The position numbers were made by a program, and so were the translations under genes. Below are positions 1-6,956 of a DNA stretch of 64,000 nt, one piece after another (position 1 is the stretch's first letter; each line of letters begins with the position of its first letter). A model generated the notes under the pieces. It made no database searches, was not told the DNA's origin, and worked only from the letters and a program-made list of their open reading frames with translations. The stretch comes from DATBLE01 sp036555585 (lineage in GTDB: Bacteria > Actinomycetota > Thermoleophilia > Gaiellales > Gaiellaceae): assembly GCA_036555585.1 (NCBI GenBank), contig DATBLE010000056.1:35986-99985 (forward strand), read 5' to 3'.

Positions 1-625
1 CCACCGTCGAGGTGAAGGTCGCTCCCGCCAGGCCGCCGCCGCAGCGGCGACACCCCACGGTCGGCACGCCGGCGAGCACCGCCGTCTCGAGGTGGTCCGA
101 GGCGGCGTGCAGCCCGGCACGCGAGCGCGCGAGCAGCTCGTCGAGGGCGGGCGGCGCCGCGACCACCTCGGGCTCGGCCGGGCCGCCGCGCCCCATCGCG
201 ACCACGACCACCTCGCGGTCGCGGGCGAGCAGCCGGGCGAGATGCCCCGTCACCGCCGTCTTGCCCACCCGCTTGCCGGTTCCGATCACGGACAGCGCAG
301 GCAGTGGAAACGGCTCGAACGCGGGCGGATCGAAGCGGAAGTCGGCGCCGAGGTACGGGATCCCGGCGGCGAGCGCCCTCGACGCCAGGCCCAGCCGCTC
401 TCGCGGCCCCAGCACCGGCTCGTCGGAGAGGTCGACCACGACCTCGGGCCGGTGCTCGGCGATCGCCTCCTCCAGGCCGGCCGCGAGCGGCAGCCCGTAG
501 TCCTCGCTGCTCGCGGGCCCCCTCAGCTTCTCGGTGCCGCCGGCGAGGACCGCGGCTACGAACGCGTACGGAAGCTCCCGCAGCGCGTCGCGGACGACCG
601 GCGCGTAGTGCTCGCCGTCGATCAC
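1..625 (-). CDS. Cyclic 2,3-diphosphoglycerate synthetase-like P-loop protein (partial)
   Basis: The frame is open on the minus strand and runs off the left edge of the window, so the C-terminus is missing. The visible part starts VIDGEHYAPVVRDAL and has a P-loop, GTGKRVGKT, at about residues 115-123. The IDGEHY start, the AGGTEKLRG segment and the mid-protein P-loop resemble the archaeal cyclic 2,3-diphosphoglycerate synthetase family, whose actinobacterial members have unknown function. A CxxC pair (CRRC) lies near residues 192-195. The start is uncertain: the first standard start codon is GTG at 625, but a good AAGGAG sits just upstream of a GTC at 652 that overlaps the end of the metallophosphoesterase gene. 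The two genes are probably co-transcribed. Family assignment is from memory of motifs. Confidence 0.65.
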   Translation of the reverse strand, partial: MIDGEHYAPVVRDALRELPYAFVAAVLAGGTEKLRGPASSEDYGLPLAAGLEEAIAEHRPEVVVDLSDEPVLGPRERLGLASRALAAGIPYLGADFRFDPPAFEPFPLPALSVIGTGKRVGKTAVTGHLARLLARDREVVVVAMGRGGPAEPEVVAAPPALDELLARSRAGLHAASDHLETAVLAGVPTVGCRRCGGGLAGATFTSTV

Positions 626-639
626 CGCGACTGCGCGCG

Positions 640-1440
640 TCAGCTTCGTGACGAGAGCTCTCCTTCGATCCGGGCGGTGTACTTCTCGAACTCGAGCGTC
701 TCGGTCGAGAACTGGATGATCCGCTCCTCCCCGTGGAACGGGTAGCGCCGCCAGACCGAGACGTGCGCGCCCGCCACCTCGATCACGTTGTAACAGGGGC
801 GCGTGTTCCCGCGCAGGCGCAGCGACGAGACCGTCCCGGCGTTGAGGATGAACATGTTCTCCAGCCGCCATGCGTAGGGAACGTGCTTGTGCCCGGAGAG
901 GACCATCTGCACACGCGCCCGCTGGAGGCACTCCAGCGCGTCGCCGGCGTCGTAGACGACGTTGCGCTCGCGGCCGGTGCCGGGGACGGGCAGCAGGTGG
1001 TGGTGGAGGACGAAGATCCGCAGGTCGGAGCCGTCGTCGAACTGCTCCTCGATCCACGGGTACCGGCCGCGGCCGATCTGGCCGTGGTCGAGATCCGGCT
1101 CGGTCGAGTCGACGGCGACGATCGTCACCTTGCCGATCCGCAGCACCGAGTTGCGGTCGCCGAACAGCTCCTCGAAGTGCACGTAGCCCACGTTCCGCGC
1201 GTCGTGGTTCCCGGGGATGACGACGAGCGACTGTGCCTGCAGGCGCGACAGATACTCCTTCGCCTTCACGTACTCGGGCTTGAAGCCGAAGCTGGTCAGG
1301 TCGCCGGAGCAGATGACGAGATCGGGAGCGAGGTCGTTGATCTCCGAGATCGCACGCTCCATCAGGTTCGACACGAAGTACTGCTCGCCGCAGTGCAGGT
1401 CGGAGATGTGGGCGATCGTGAACCTGCCCTCCGCAGTCAT
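640..1440 (-). CDS. Calcineurin-like metallophosphoesterase
   Basis: This 266-residue protein hydrolyses a phosphoester, probably cytosolic because no signal peptide is visible. The dinuclear-metal motifs come in the expected order: HISDLHC near residue 11, SGDLT near 45, GNHDARN near 77, VLHHHL near 145 and SGHKHV near 183. The length fits a stand-alone cyclic-nucleotide or nucleoside phosphoesterase, but the substrate cannot be read from the sequence. ATG lies 6 nt behind a TACACT -10 box, so the message is probably leaderless. The downstream P-loop gene overlaps or abuts its 3' end, suggesting a two-gene operon. Confidence 0.9.
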   Translation of the reverse strand: MTAEGRFTIAHISDLHCGEQYFVSNLMERAISEINDLAPDLVICSGDLTSFGFKPEYVKAKEYLSRLQAQSLVVIPGNHDARNVGYVHFEELFGDRNSVLRIGKVTIVAVDSTEPDLDHGQIGRGRYPWIEEQFDDGSDLRIFVLHHHLLPVPGTGRERNVVYDAGDALECLQRARVQMVLSGHKHVPYAWRLENMFILNAGTVSSLRLRGNTRPCYNVIEVAGAHVSVWRRYPFHGEERIIQFSTETLEFEKYTARIEGELSSRS

Positions 1441-1446
1441 GAGGGA

Positions 1447-1452
1447 AGTGTA
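1447..1452 (-). promoter_or_regulatory. -10 box of a leaderless promoter (metallophosphoesterase)
   Basis: TACACT on the minus strand ends 6 nt before the ATG at 1440. Transcription would start at or next to the start codon, and no ribosome binding site is present. Confidence 0.5.
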
Positions 1453-1483
1453 AGGGGGTTGTCTCGGCGTCCGGACCGCTGGC

Positions 1484-1489
1484 TATCCT
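1484..1489 (+). promoter_or_regulatory. -10 box of a leaderless promoter (nuclease-like gene/hpt)
   Basis: TATCCT ends 7 nt before the GTG at 1497. A TTGTCT lies 19 nt upstream as a possible weak -35. There is no Shine-Dalgarno sequence. Confidence 0.5.
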
Positions 1490-1496
1490 GACCTCG

Positions 1497-1865
1497 GTGG
1501 CGCGGGAGACCCCTGTTTTCCAGGCATATCGCGGGAAGGAGCCTCCGCTCTTCCAGAACGACGCCGAGCTGGAGTGCGCGAAGATCCTCGACTACTACCG
1601 GATCCCGTGGCTCTACGAGCCCCGGACGTTCGAGCTCGAAACCGACGAGAGCGGGCGCGTGCTCGAGGCGTTCGCGCCCGACTTCTACCTCCCCGAGCAG
1701 GATCTCTACCTGGAGATCACGGTGATGAAGCAGTCGCTCGTCACCCGGAAGAACCGCAAGCTGCGCAAGCTCAAGGAGCGCTACCCGGACGTCAACATCA
1801 AGCTCTTCTACAAGCGCGACATCGAGCGCCTGGGACAGCGATACGGTCTGAAGCTCGCCAGCTGA
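1497..1865 (+). CDS. PD-(D/E)xK nuclease-like small protein
   Basis: This 122-residue protein has an APDFYLPEQDLYLEITVMK segment around residues 60-78. Its layout (PD, about 12 residues, then ExT with a nearby Lys) matches the core of PD-(D/E)xK restriction-like folds, although the usual ExK lysine is Thr here and the next Lys is three residues later. A conserved-looking FQNDAELECAKILDYY precedes it and a basic KNRKLRKLKERYPDV follows. It overlaps hpt by 4 nt. GTG is chosen as start because it sits 7 nt behind TATCCT. Whether it cuts nucleic acid is unknown. Confidence 0.7.
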   Translation: MARETPVFQAYRGKEPPLFQNDAELECAKILDYYRIPWLYEPRTFELETDESGRVLEAFAPDFYLPEQDLYLEITVMKQSLVTRKNRKLRKLKERYPDVNIKLFYKRDIERLGQRYGLKLAS

Positions 1866-2440
1866 CGGATTTCCGTTCCGGCTCGGGCTTCGGCCCGGAC
1901 ATCTCCACTGACGAGCGCATCGGCGAGGTCTACCTCTCGGCCGAGGAGATCGCGACCCGCGTCGCCGAGCTGGGCGCCGAGATCGCCGCCGACTACGACG
2001 GTCGCGAGCCGCTCCTGGTCGCGTCGCTGAAGGCGAGCTTCGTGTTCCTCGCCGACCTGACCCGGGCGATCCCGATCCTGCACCACGTCGACTTCGTCGA
2101 GCTCGCCGGCTACACGTCCGACGAGACGGGCGGGACGCCTGCGATCCGCTTCCTCAAGGACCTCGATGCCCCGATCGACGGGCGCGACGTCGTCATCGTC
2201 GAGGACGTCGTCGACACGGGGCTGACCCTGCACTACCTGGTGCGGCAGTTCAGGCTCCGGTCGCCGCGGTCGCTGGTCGCCGTGACGCTCCTCGACCGCC
2301 CGTACCGACGCCTGGTCGAGGACCTACCGGTCCGGTACGTCGGGTTCACCGTGCCCGACGAGTTCTTCGTCGGCTACGGCTTCGACATCGAGGAGCGCTA
2401 CCGCAACCTGCCCGACCTGCACATTCTCAGAGAGCTCTAG
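1862..2440 (+). CDS. hpt: Hypoxanthine phosphoribosyltransferase
   Basis: It transfers phosphoribose from PRPP to hypoxanthine or guanine in purine salvage. The 192-residue product carries the PRPP-binding motif VVIVEDVVDTGLTL near residues 100-113, the SLKASFVFLADL segment and the C-terminal VPDEFFVGYGFD loop typical of the family. No ATG, GTG or TTG occurs in frame between the upstream gene and the conserved SAEEIATRVAELG region. The best start is therefore a CTG inside CTGA, where TGA is the stop of the upstream gene, giving a translationally coupled pair. Start uncertain; product confident. Confidence 0.88.
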   Translation: MTDFRSGSGFGPDISTDERIGEVYLSAEEIATRVAELGAEIAADYDGREPLLVASLKASFVFLADLTRAIPILHHVDFVELAGYTSDETGGTPAIRFLKDLDAPIDGRDVVIVEDVVDTGLTLHYLVRQFRLRSPRSLVAVTLLDRPYRRLVEDLPVRYVGFTVPDEFFVGYGFDIEERYRNLPDLHILREL

Positions 2441-2951
2441 ACTGGCCCGCTACAGTCGCACAAGGACACGAAACCGTGATCAGAGCCTGATGGCACGCGT
2501 GGTTCAAGCCTAGCCGAGGTGTCACGTTCGCCGGGGGTTATCCGCGCCGCTCGGTTGGGAAACGGCGCGATCCTCCGCCTGAGGGAACATCGAGGCCGGG
2601 GCTTGTAAGCATGCGGTACGAAGCGTTTCGCAGCTGGCTCGGGAGAAAGACCTCCGGTTGCGGGTGGGTGCCCATGGAGGGGCGGCGCCTACTGGTCTGG
2701 AGGGGCGATCTCCGGCCGGAATGCCGTGGCACCCACCCGGTTCGGTCCTTCGAGCTGCGCCCCCTACCATGACAGACGAAAGCAGCGAGTGACGGCCCTA
2801 GCCGATGCCAGCCTGATGCCAGCGGGCTACGCCTCATAGCTGATGTCAGTGTCGCTCTCGCAAGGGGCCGCGGAACAACCGGTGCAATCAGCGGAAGGGG
2901 ATGCTGTGGCGGCGTGTCGCGGAAGTGTGCTGCTGAGTCAGTGCTTCCGGG
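2441..2951. other. Gene-free stretch with strong predicted secondary structure
   Basis: I see no convincing ORF. Visible structure: a short hairpin with CGCGCCG/CGGCGCG arms at about 2543-2569, and a 12-bp perfect inverted repeat (2661-2672 and 2728-2739) closing a 55-nt interior that itself holds a 10-bp direct repeat (TGGAGGGGCG at 2675 and 2698). This could be a structured RNA, but I could not match it to tmRNA, RNase P RNA or 4.5S RNA. Confidence 0.4.
2661..2739. repeat. 12-bp inverted repeat enclosing 55 nt
   Basis: Arms CGGGTGGGTGCC (2661-2672) and GGCACCCACCCG (2728-2739) are perfect complements. The distance is too large for a simple terminator. Confidence 0.7.
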
Positions 2952-3278
2952 TCAATCGCGGCCGAGGTCTACGTCCTCGCGCGGGTCGTGCGCGCGGCTG
3001 CGGGTTGCAGCTTTTGCGATCCCACGGCTGAGCATGTAGCCGACCACGGCAACGGTGGCCAGGATCCAGAAGAGACGGGCGTCGATGCTCGGACTCGTAG
3101 AGGCCGCGATCCCCAATCCGATCAGGTACAGGCCGAAGACCAGGAACTCGCTGGTCAGGTAGAAGGGCTTCGTCTCGCTGGTGTAGGAGCCGCGCTCAGG
3201 AAACCAGTAGGCGCGTCCTCTCCGTACCGGCGCGATGCCTACCGCGCGCTGCTCGCCTCTGTCGCCTGCTGTCGCCAT
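2952..3278 (-). CDS. Small two-helix membrane protein, unknown
   Basis: This 108-residue protein has a polar N-terminus (about 42 residues, including RAYWFPERGSYTSETKPFY), two hydrophobic helices at about 44-60 and 68-84, and a charged tail. The ATG at 3278 is preceded by GGAGGT, so this start is preferred over the much longer open frame upstream. It faces a divergent cluster of very small proteins. I do not recognise a named family; bacterial small YiaA/YiaB-type or 2TM stress membrane proteins look similar. Confidence 0.65.
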   Translation of the reverse strand: MATAGDRGEQRAVGIAPVRRGRAYWFPERGSYTSETKPFYLTSEFLVFGLYLIGLGIAASTSPSIDARLFWILATVAVVGYMLSRGIAKAATRSRAHDPREDVDLGRD

Positions 3279-3383
3279 CGAGGTACCTCCGTCCGTCTCG
3301 TCGAGTTCCGTCCATGTTTCGCAAACAGCGCACGGCGAAACAGAACGCGACACACGGCAGGCAAACGGCAAGGAGGTACGACG

Positions 3384-3512
3384 GTGGCGTTGTTGTGGGT
3401 TCTGATCGTCCTGGTGATCATCTTGGCCATCGTCGGCGGCGCAGCAGTCAACAACTGGCTCTTCCTGCTCCTGATCATTGCGCTCGTTCTCGCACTTATC
3501 GGGGCCTTCTAG
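3384..3512 (+). CDS. 42-residue hydrophobic protein (DUF5670/lmo0937-like)
   Basis: Almost the entire product is hydrophobic (ALLWVLIVLVIILAIVGG, then a second helix LFLLLIIALVLALIGAF). It is preceded by AAGGAGG and a GTG start. The size and start resemble the tiny membrane proteins grouped as lmo0937/DUF5670, which are often linked to stress regulons. It ends 2 nt before the next ATG, so the two are co-transcribed. Confidence 0.65.
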   Translation: MALLWVLIVLVIILAIVGGAAVNNWLFLLLIIALVLALIGAF

Positions 3513-3514
3513 AC

Positions 3515-3742
3515 ATGCCGAAACAAGGTGACGTTCACGTCGTGCCGGCTGAAAAGGGCTGGCGGGTCGAGGTCGAGGGCACGGGCGGATCGCGCTCGAA
3601 CCACACCACGCAGGCCGAGGCCGCACGAGCCGCGCGACACATCGCGCGGAGGAACAAGTCGGAGTTGCTGATCCACGGCAGGGACGGCCGCGTGCGTGAC
3701 CGGAGCACCTACGGACACGACCCACGGCGAACGAAGGGCTAG
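3515..3742 (+). CDS. DUF2188 family protein
   Basis: A 75-residue soluble protein: HVVPAEKGWRVEVEGTG, then TQAEAARAARHIARRN, then ELLIHGRDGRVRDRSTYG. This pattern (a two-strand start, an amphipathic helix, then an HGRDGRIRDR hairpin) is characteristic of DUF2188. The biochemical role is unknown. ATG follows the stop of the upstream hydrophobic protein by 2 nt. Confidence 0.8.
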   Translation: MPKQGDVHVVPAEKGWRVEVEGTGGSRSNHTTQAEAARAARHIARRNKSELLIHGRDGRVRDRSTYGHDPRRTKG

Positions 3743-3792
3743 CCCGTGTTACCGACGACGCCCGAGCGACCCTCACTTCGAAGGAGGAGCCC

Positions 3793-3948
3793 GTGAGCGA
3801 GCACGCCGATCAATTCGAGGAGCGCGACCAGGAGGAGCAAGGCAGCGAGCGCGGAGCCAAGGATCGTCGGGAAGGCACTGAGCAAGGAAACTGGGAGTCA
3901 GGGACCGGGCTGAGCCAGGATGAGCCGGAGGAGATCACAGAGTCCTGA
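3793..3948 (+). CDS. 51-residue acidic hydrophilic protein
   Basis: GTG is preceded by an excellent AAGGAGG. The product is almost entirely Glu, Gln, Asp, Ser, Gly and Arg with no hydrophobic core, suggesting an intrinsically disordered, hydrophilin-like protein. It continues the row of small genes on this strand. No family recognised. Confidence 0.55.
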   Translation: MSEHADQFEERDQEEQGSERGAKDRREGTEQGNWESGTGLSQDEPEEITES

Positions 3949-3973
3949 CGCGTGAGGCGTCGGTATCGGTTGC

Positions 3974-3990
3974 CGACCGATCATCGGTCG
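3974..3990. repeat. 7-bp stem-loop between small genes
   Basis: CGACCGA and TCGGTCG with a 3-nt loop lie between the acidic protein gene and the next ORF. It has no T-run, so it may be an operator or a weak terminator. Confidence 0.35.
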
Positions 3991-4008
3991 ATTAGAACAG
4001 GCGAGGCG

Positions 4009-4254
4009 ATGCGGTCATTCACGGTGAAGGCGAAGAGTCTCGATTCGGCGCAGCGTCTCTTCGACGCGTTACGCCGCTTCACCCCGGCTCTGGACGGAAG
4101 TGCGAGCGAGGGCTACTCGGTCTCGGTCGATGTCGGCGCGAACGACAGCCGATTGCTCGATGTGCTCGATGCGATCCAGCGACACGTCCAGGAACGGAAG
4201 GATGCAGCTCGCGTCGAACTTGACGGACGAAGCTACACCGTCCGCCCCGAGTAG
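4009..4254 (+). CDS. 81-residue hypothetical protein
   Basis: Starts MRSFTVKAKSLDSAQRLFDAL and shows alternating strand and helix segments (YSVSVDVGAN, then LLDVLDAIQRHVQER), suggesting a small alpha/beta fold. ATG at 4009 has GCGAGGCG upstream. Third-position GC is lower than in the core genes. Function unknown. Confidence 0.6.
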   Translation: MRSFTVKAKSLDSAQRLFDALRRFTPALDGSASEGYSVSVDVGANDSRLLDVLDAIQRHVQERKDAARVELDGRSYTVRPE

Positions 4255-4464
4255 CACAAAGCTCACATCTCCGGCCGAGCCGTCCCGGCGAGAGCCGTAG
4301 CAGGCGGTGGGTAGGGACTGCTCGCGTAGCCCCAAGCAGTGGCTCAACGCAATGTGACGACGGCCCCTCGAGGTTCTCGACGGGCAAGGCTTCACCACGC
4401 CAAGTCGGGTGTCTGCAACGGGGTGCCGGGGTATCGGAGGCCGACCTACCACAGGAAGGCAGGC

Positions 4465-4587
4465 ATGGCAGACACACGCATCGCAGGAGTGAGCCTCGGA
4501 GGCATCCTCGCCATCGCGGGGATCGTCGTCGCGATCCTCCTCTCGCTCGTTTTCTCCGGTGGCTTCGCGAAGGCGAGATGGTACTGA
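4465..4587 (+). CDS. 40-residue single-pass membrane peptide
   Basis: MADTRIAGVSLGGILAIAG starts the product; one hydrophobic helix spans about residues 10-32, followed by a short basic-aromatic tail. AGGAAGGCAGGC upstream is a plausible ribosome binding site. It resembles the other tiny membrane proteins at 3384 and 58508. Confidence 0.5.
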   Translation: MADTRIAGVSLGGILAIAGIVVAILLSLVFSGGFAKARWY

Positions 4588-4791
4588 TGCGATTTCCATT
4601 CATGGTTTGGGTCTTGCGCCGAATGTTTCGGCTCGCTCGAACGCCCCTTGGTCGGCGGCTGCTGTTACTCGTTTGGGGTGCTGCTGCGCGTTGGTATCTC
4701 AGAAGGAAAGCGGTCGCCTCCAGGATCTAACGAGCCGTCTCCGATCAGGCGGGGGCCGACCGACCGTGCCGCCCCCGCCACGGACGGATGT

Positions 4792-5262
4792 CTAGCGCTC
4801 TGTGACGGTGCCCTGCTGAACTTGCCCGCGCCAGCCACCGGTTTCGGACTGCCGCTTCTCGATGAACTCCTTGAAACGGTCAAGGTCGTTGCTGACCCAC
4901 ATGGAGTCGAGACCAACAGCACTTCCGAGTGCTTCCTTCATTCCTTCAGCGTCATAGGTCATCTCGACGTTCACCCGTGTCTTGCTCGGTTCCACTCGCT
5001 CGAACGTAACCTTGCCCGAGTTGTACTTGCCGTCCACAGATCGCCAAGACACCAACCTGTCGGGCTCTTGCTGTGAGATCTCGGCTTGCCAGGTGTGCTC
5101 TTCGCCGCCAATCTCGGCTGTCCACTGGAGGTGGGTGTCGTCAATCTGACGGACTGACTTCACCCCTTCCATGAACTCGGGGAACTCCTCGAACTGCGTC
5201 CACTGGTTGTAGACGGTGCTGACGGGCACGTCTACCTCGATGGACTTCTCGATGGTCGCCAC
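4792..5262 (-). CDS. SRPBCC/START-like ligand-binding protein
   Basis: This 156-residue protein starts IEKSIEVDVPVSTVYNQW, the usual first strand and helix of the polyketide-cyclase/SRPBCC fold, followed by FPEFMEGVKSVRQIDD. It then has a long beta region and a C-terminal helix (LDRFKEFIEKRQ). Such proteins form a hydrophobic cavity; the ligand is unknown. ATG follows GAGAGGAG. The neighbours are stress-type small proteins and an anti-sigma module. Confidence 0.82.
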   Translation of the reverse strand: MATIEKSIEVDVPVSTVYNQWTQFEEFPEFMEGVKSVRQIDDTHLQWTAEIGGEEHTWQAEISQQEPDRLVSWRSVDGKYNSGKVTFERVEPSKTRVNVEMTYDAEGMKEALGSAVGLDSMWVSNDLDRFKEFIEKRQSETGGWRGQVQQGTVTER

Positions 5263-5408
5263 CGGTTTCTCCTCTCGATTGGATGTCTGGTGGCCCTACC
5301 CAGCGTCCGAGGAACGAACCAGACGTTGCGCGTTAGTCGCTCAGGTGTACAGAAGAGTCTTCGCGCCTGGCGCACGTGCGTCCGAGCCTGGACTAAGCGG
5401 GTGCAGGG

Positions 5409-6251
5409 TTAGCGGCGTTCGGGTTTCGCGCCTGGTTGTGGCAGGTCGATTTCGAACCAGGTGAGAGTGCCGGCGGCGACGCGTGTGGTCTCCCAGCGGC
5501 TTGACAGCCGCTCCAGGAGCGTGGGTCCGTATTCGCCGGGATCCTGTGGTCCGCTCAACGCGAGGGGTTCTCCGGCGGTAGTCACTTCGACTCGGAGGCG
5601 TGCGCGGTCGATGTCGACCAGGAGGCCGATCGTGCGGTTGTTGACCGAGTTCCCGTGTGCGATGTTGGTCACGAGGTCGCTGACGAGGAGTTGCGCCGAC
5701 TGAACAGCATCTGCACTTATGTCACTACCGGCGAAACCGACGGCGTCACGCGCCGCCTTCGGCGCCTGCGCATTCGCTCTGAGTTCTTTGGCCAGCTTCG
5801 TCGGTTCCCACTCCACAGAGTCGGACCCTCCTTGTTCCTGCTCAATCCGACTGACGGTCGAGAGTAGTTCTTGGGCATGTTCGGTCGATAGGAAACCTTT
5901 CTCGGAGCCCTCCCGGATCAGGTTGTGAGCTCGCAGGAAGAAGTCGGCGGGGTCAGTCGGATCGTCCCACTCGCGTCCGACCCGCTCGAACGCCTCTGAG
6001 ACCAGATCTGCGCCCTCAGGCAGCTCCTCGTCGAGTTCCTCGGCGAGCAGCATCGTCGTGATCGACACGCCCAGCCACCGAGAGATCAGACGCCAGCGGT
6101 CGGGCTGCGGCTTCGCCGCCTCCAGCTCCCACAGACGATACGCCGTCCGGGCGACATCGAGCTCACGCGCCGCCTGCGCCTGGCTCAGCCCCAACTCCTC
6201 GCGCCGCGCCTTCAACCGCTGCGCGAGCGAAACGACCTGCCCGTTACTCAT
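5409..6251 (-). CDS. HTH (XRE)-RsbW-type ATPase fusion regulator
   Basis: This 280-residue protein has an N-terminal XRE helix-turn-helix at about residues 8-65 (RREELGLSQAQAARELDVART). A helical middle part follows, then a C-terminal HATPase domain of the anti-sigma-factor kind from about residue 165 (AQLLVSDLVTNIAHGNSV, then GPTLLERLSSRW). RsbW-type kinases bind sigma factors or phosphorylate STAS proteins; a DNA-binding domain on the same chain is unusual. Its start overlaps the end of the STAS gene by 4 nt (ATGA), so both are made together and are presumably partners. The N box has Asn (VTNIAHG), but no clean GxGxG loop can be read, so ATP binding needs testing. Confidence 0.8.
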   Translation of the reverse strand: MSNGQVVSLAQRLKARREELGLSQAQAARELDVARTAYRLWELEAAKPQPDRWRLISRWLGVSITTMLLAEELDEELPEGADLVSEAFERVGREWDDPTDPADFFLRAHNLIREGSEKGFLSTEHAQELLSTVSRIEQEQGGSDSVEWEPTKLAKELRANAQAPKAARDAVGFAGSDISADAVQSAQLLVSDLVTNIAHGNSVNNRTIGLLVDIDRARLRVEVTTAGEPLALSGPQDPGEYGPTLLERLSSRWETTRVAAGTLTWFEIDLPQPGAKPERR

Positions 6252-6571
6252 GGCACTCGCCTGATCTCGATCCCCGCATGCTGGTCAAGATGGACAATAT
6301 CGAGCACGCTCGCGACCCACTTCGAGGGATTGACCAAGACCAAGACCCCACGCCCGTCGAGCGCCTTGGCGCACGCCACAATCGCCTTGATCCCCGAGCT
6401 GTCCAGAAACGACAACTCCGAGAGATCCAGCGTCAACCCGCCGCCGTCAACCGACATCTGCTCGACGGCACCCTCAAACACGCCCACCGCAGCCAGATCG
6501 AACTCGCCAACCAACCGAAGCGTCTGTGCGTCGACCCGAATTACCTCAAGTGTCCCTGGGACCTCCTTCAT
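6248..6571 (-). CDS. STAS-domain anti-anti-sigma factor
   Basis: A 107-residue STAS protein. LTLDLSELSFLDSSGIKAI at about 45-63 holds the DSSGI motif whose Ser is the usual phosphorylation site of SpoIIAA/RsbV proteins. Its role would be to sequester the adjacent RsbW-type protein unless phosphorylated. It overlaps both the upstream 74-residue gene and the downstream HTH-RsbW gene by 4 nt, giving a tightly coupled three-gene operon. Confidence 0.88.
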   Translation of the reverse strand: MKEVPGTLEVIRVDAQTLRLVGEFDLAAVGVFEGAVEQMSVDGGGLTLDLSELSFLDSSGIKAIVACAKALDGRGVLVLVNPSKWVASVLDIVHLDQHAGIEIRRVP

Positions 6572-6792
6572 GTGTCTCCTCGGCGCCCCCCTTCAGTCAG
6601 GCCGAGATGCCAGCCGGCGTACTCCTTCCAGGCGTGCGACTTCAAGAACGCGTTCTGCTCCCGTGCACGGGGCTGAACATCCTGCCAACGCGAACGAAGC
6701 ACATACTGGCGCGCGTCGATCAAGCTCATCGCAAACTTCACGGCCTCTTCGTTCAGGGAGTACGCGGGCACGCGCGCCATTCTCGCCGACAC
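6568..6792 (-). CDS. 74-residue conserved-looking protein upstream of the STAS gene
   Basis: The product contains EEAVKFAMSLIDARQYVLRS, then WQDVQPRAREQNAFL and WKEYAGWHLGLTEG. I recall similar short proteins in other actinobacteria, but no function. The 4-nt overlap with the STAS gene argues that it is real and belongs to the partner-switching operon. Confidence 0.65.
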   Translation of the reverse strand: MSARMARVPAYSLNEEAVKFAMSLIDARQYVLRSRWQDVQPRAREQNAFLKSHAWKEYAGWHLGLTEGGRRGDT

Positions 6793-6956
6793 CGCCTCAG
6801 CGTCGGGGGAGAAATGGGACCGCGCGGTACTGCATCGGCGCTGGGCTTAGAAAGCACGGGTCGGGCGGCAGAAGGGGTTGTGTGGCCTGTTTTCTCGCAC
6901 GCCAGTCTGGCCCGGGGCAGGCCCGGTGATCCACCCTGGGTCCGTTGGAGGCTCGG

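Noticed and set aside
2533..2790. tmRNA or RNase P RNA
   Set aside because: Neither the tmRNA start GGTTTCGAC, a tag reading frame nor the RNase P core GAGGAAAGTCC can be found on either strand.
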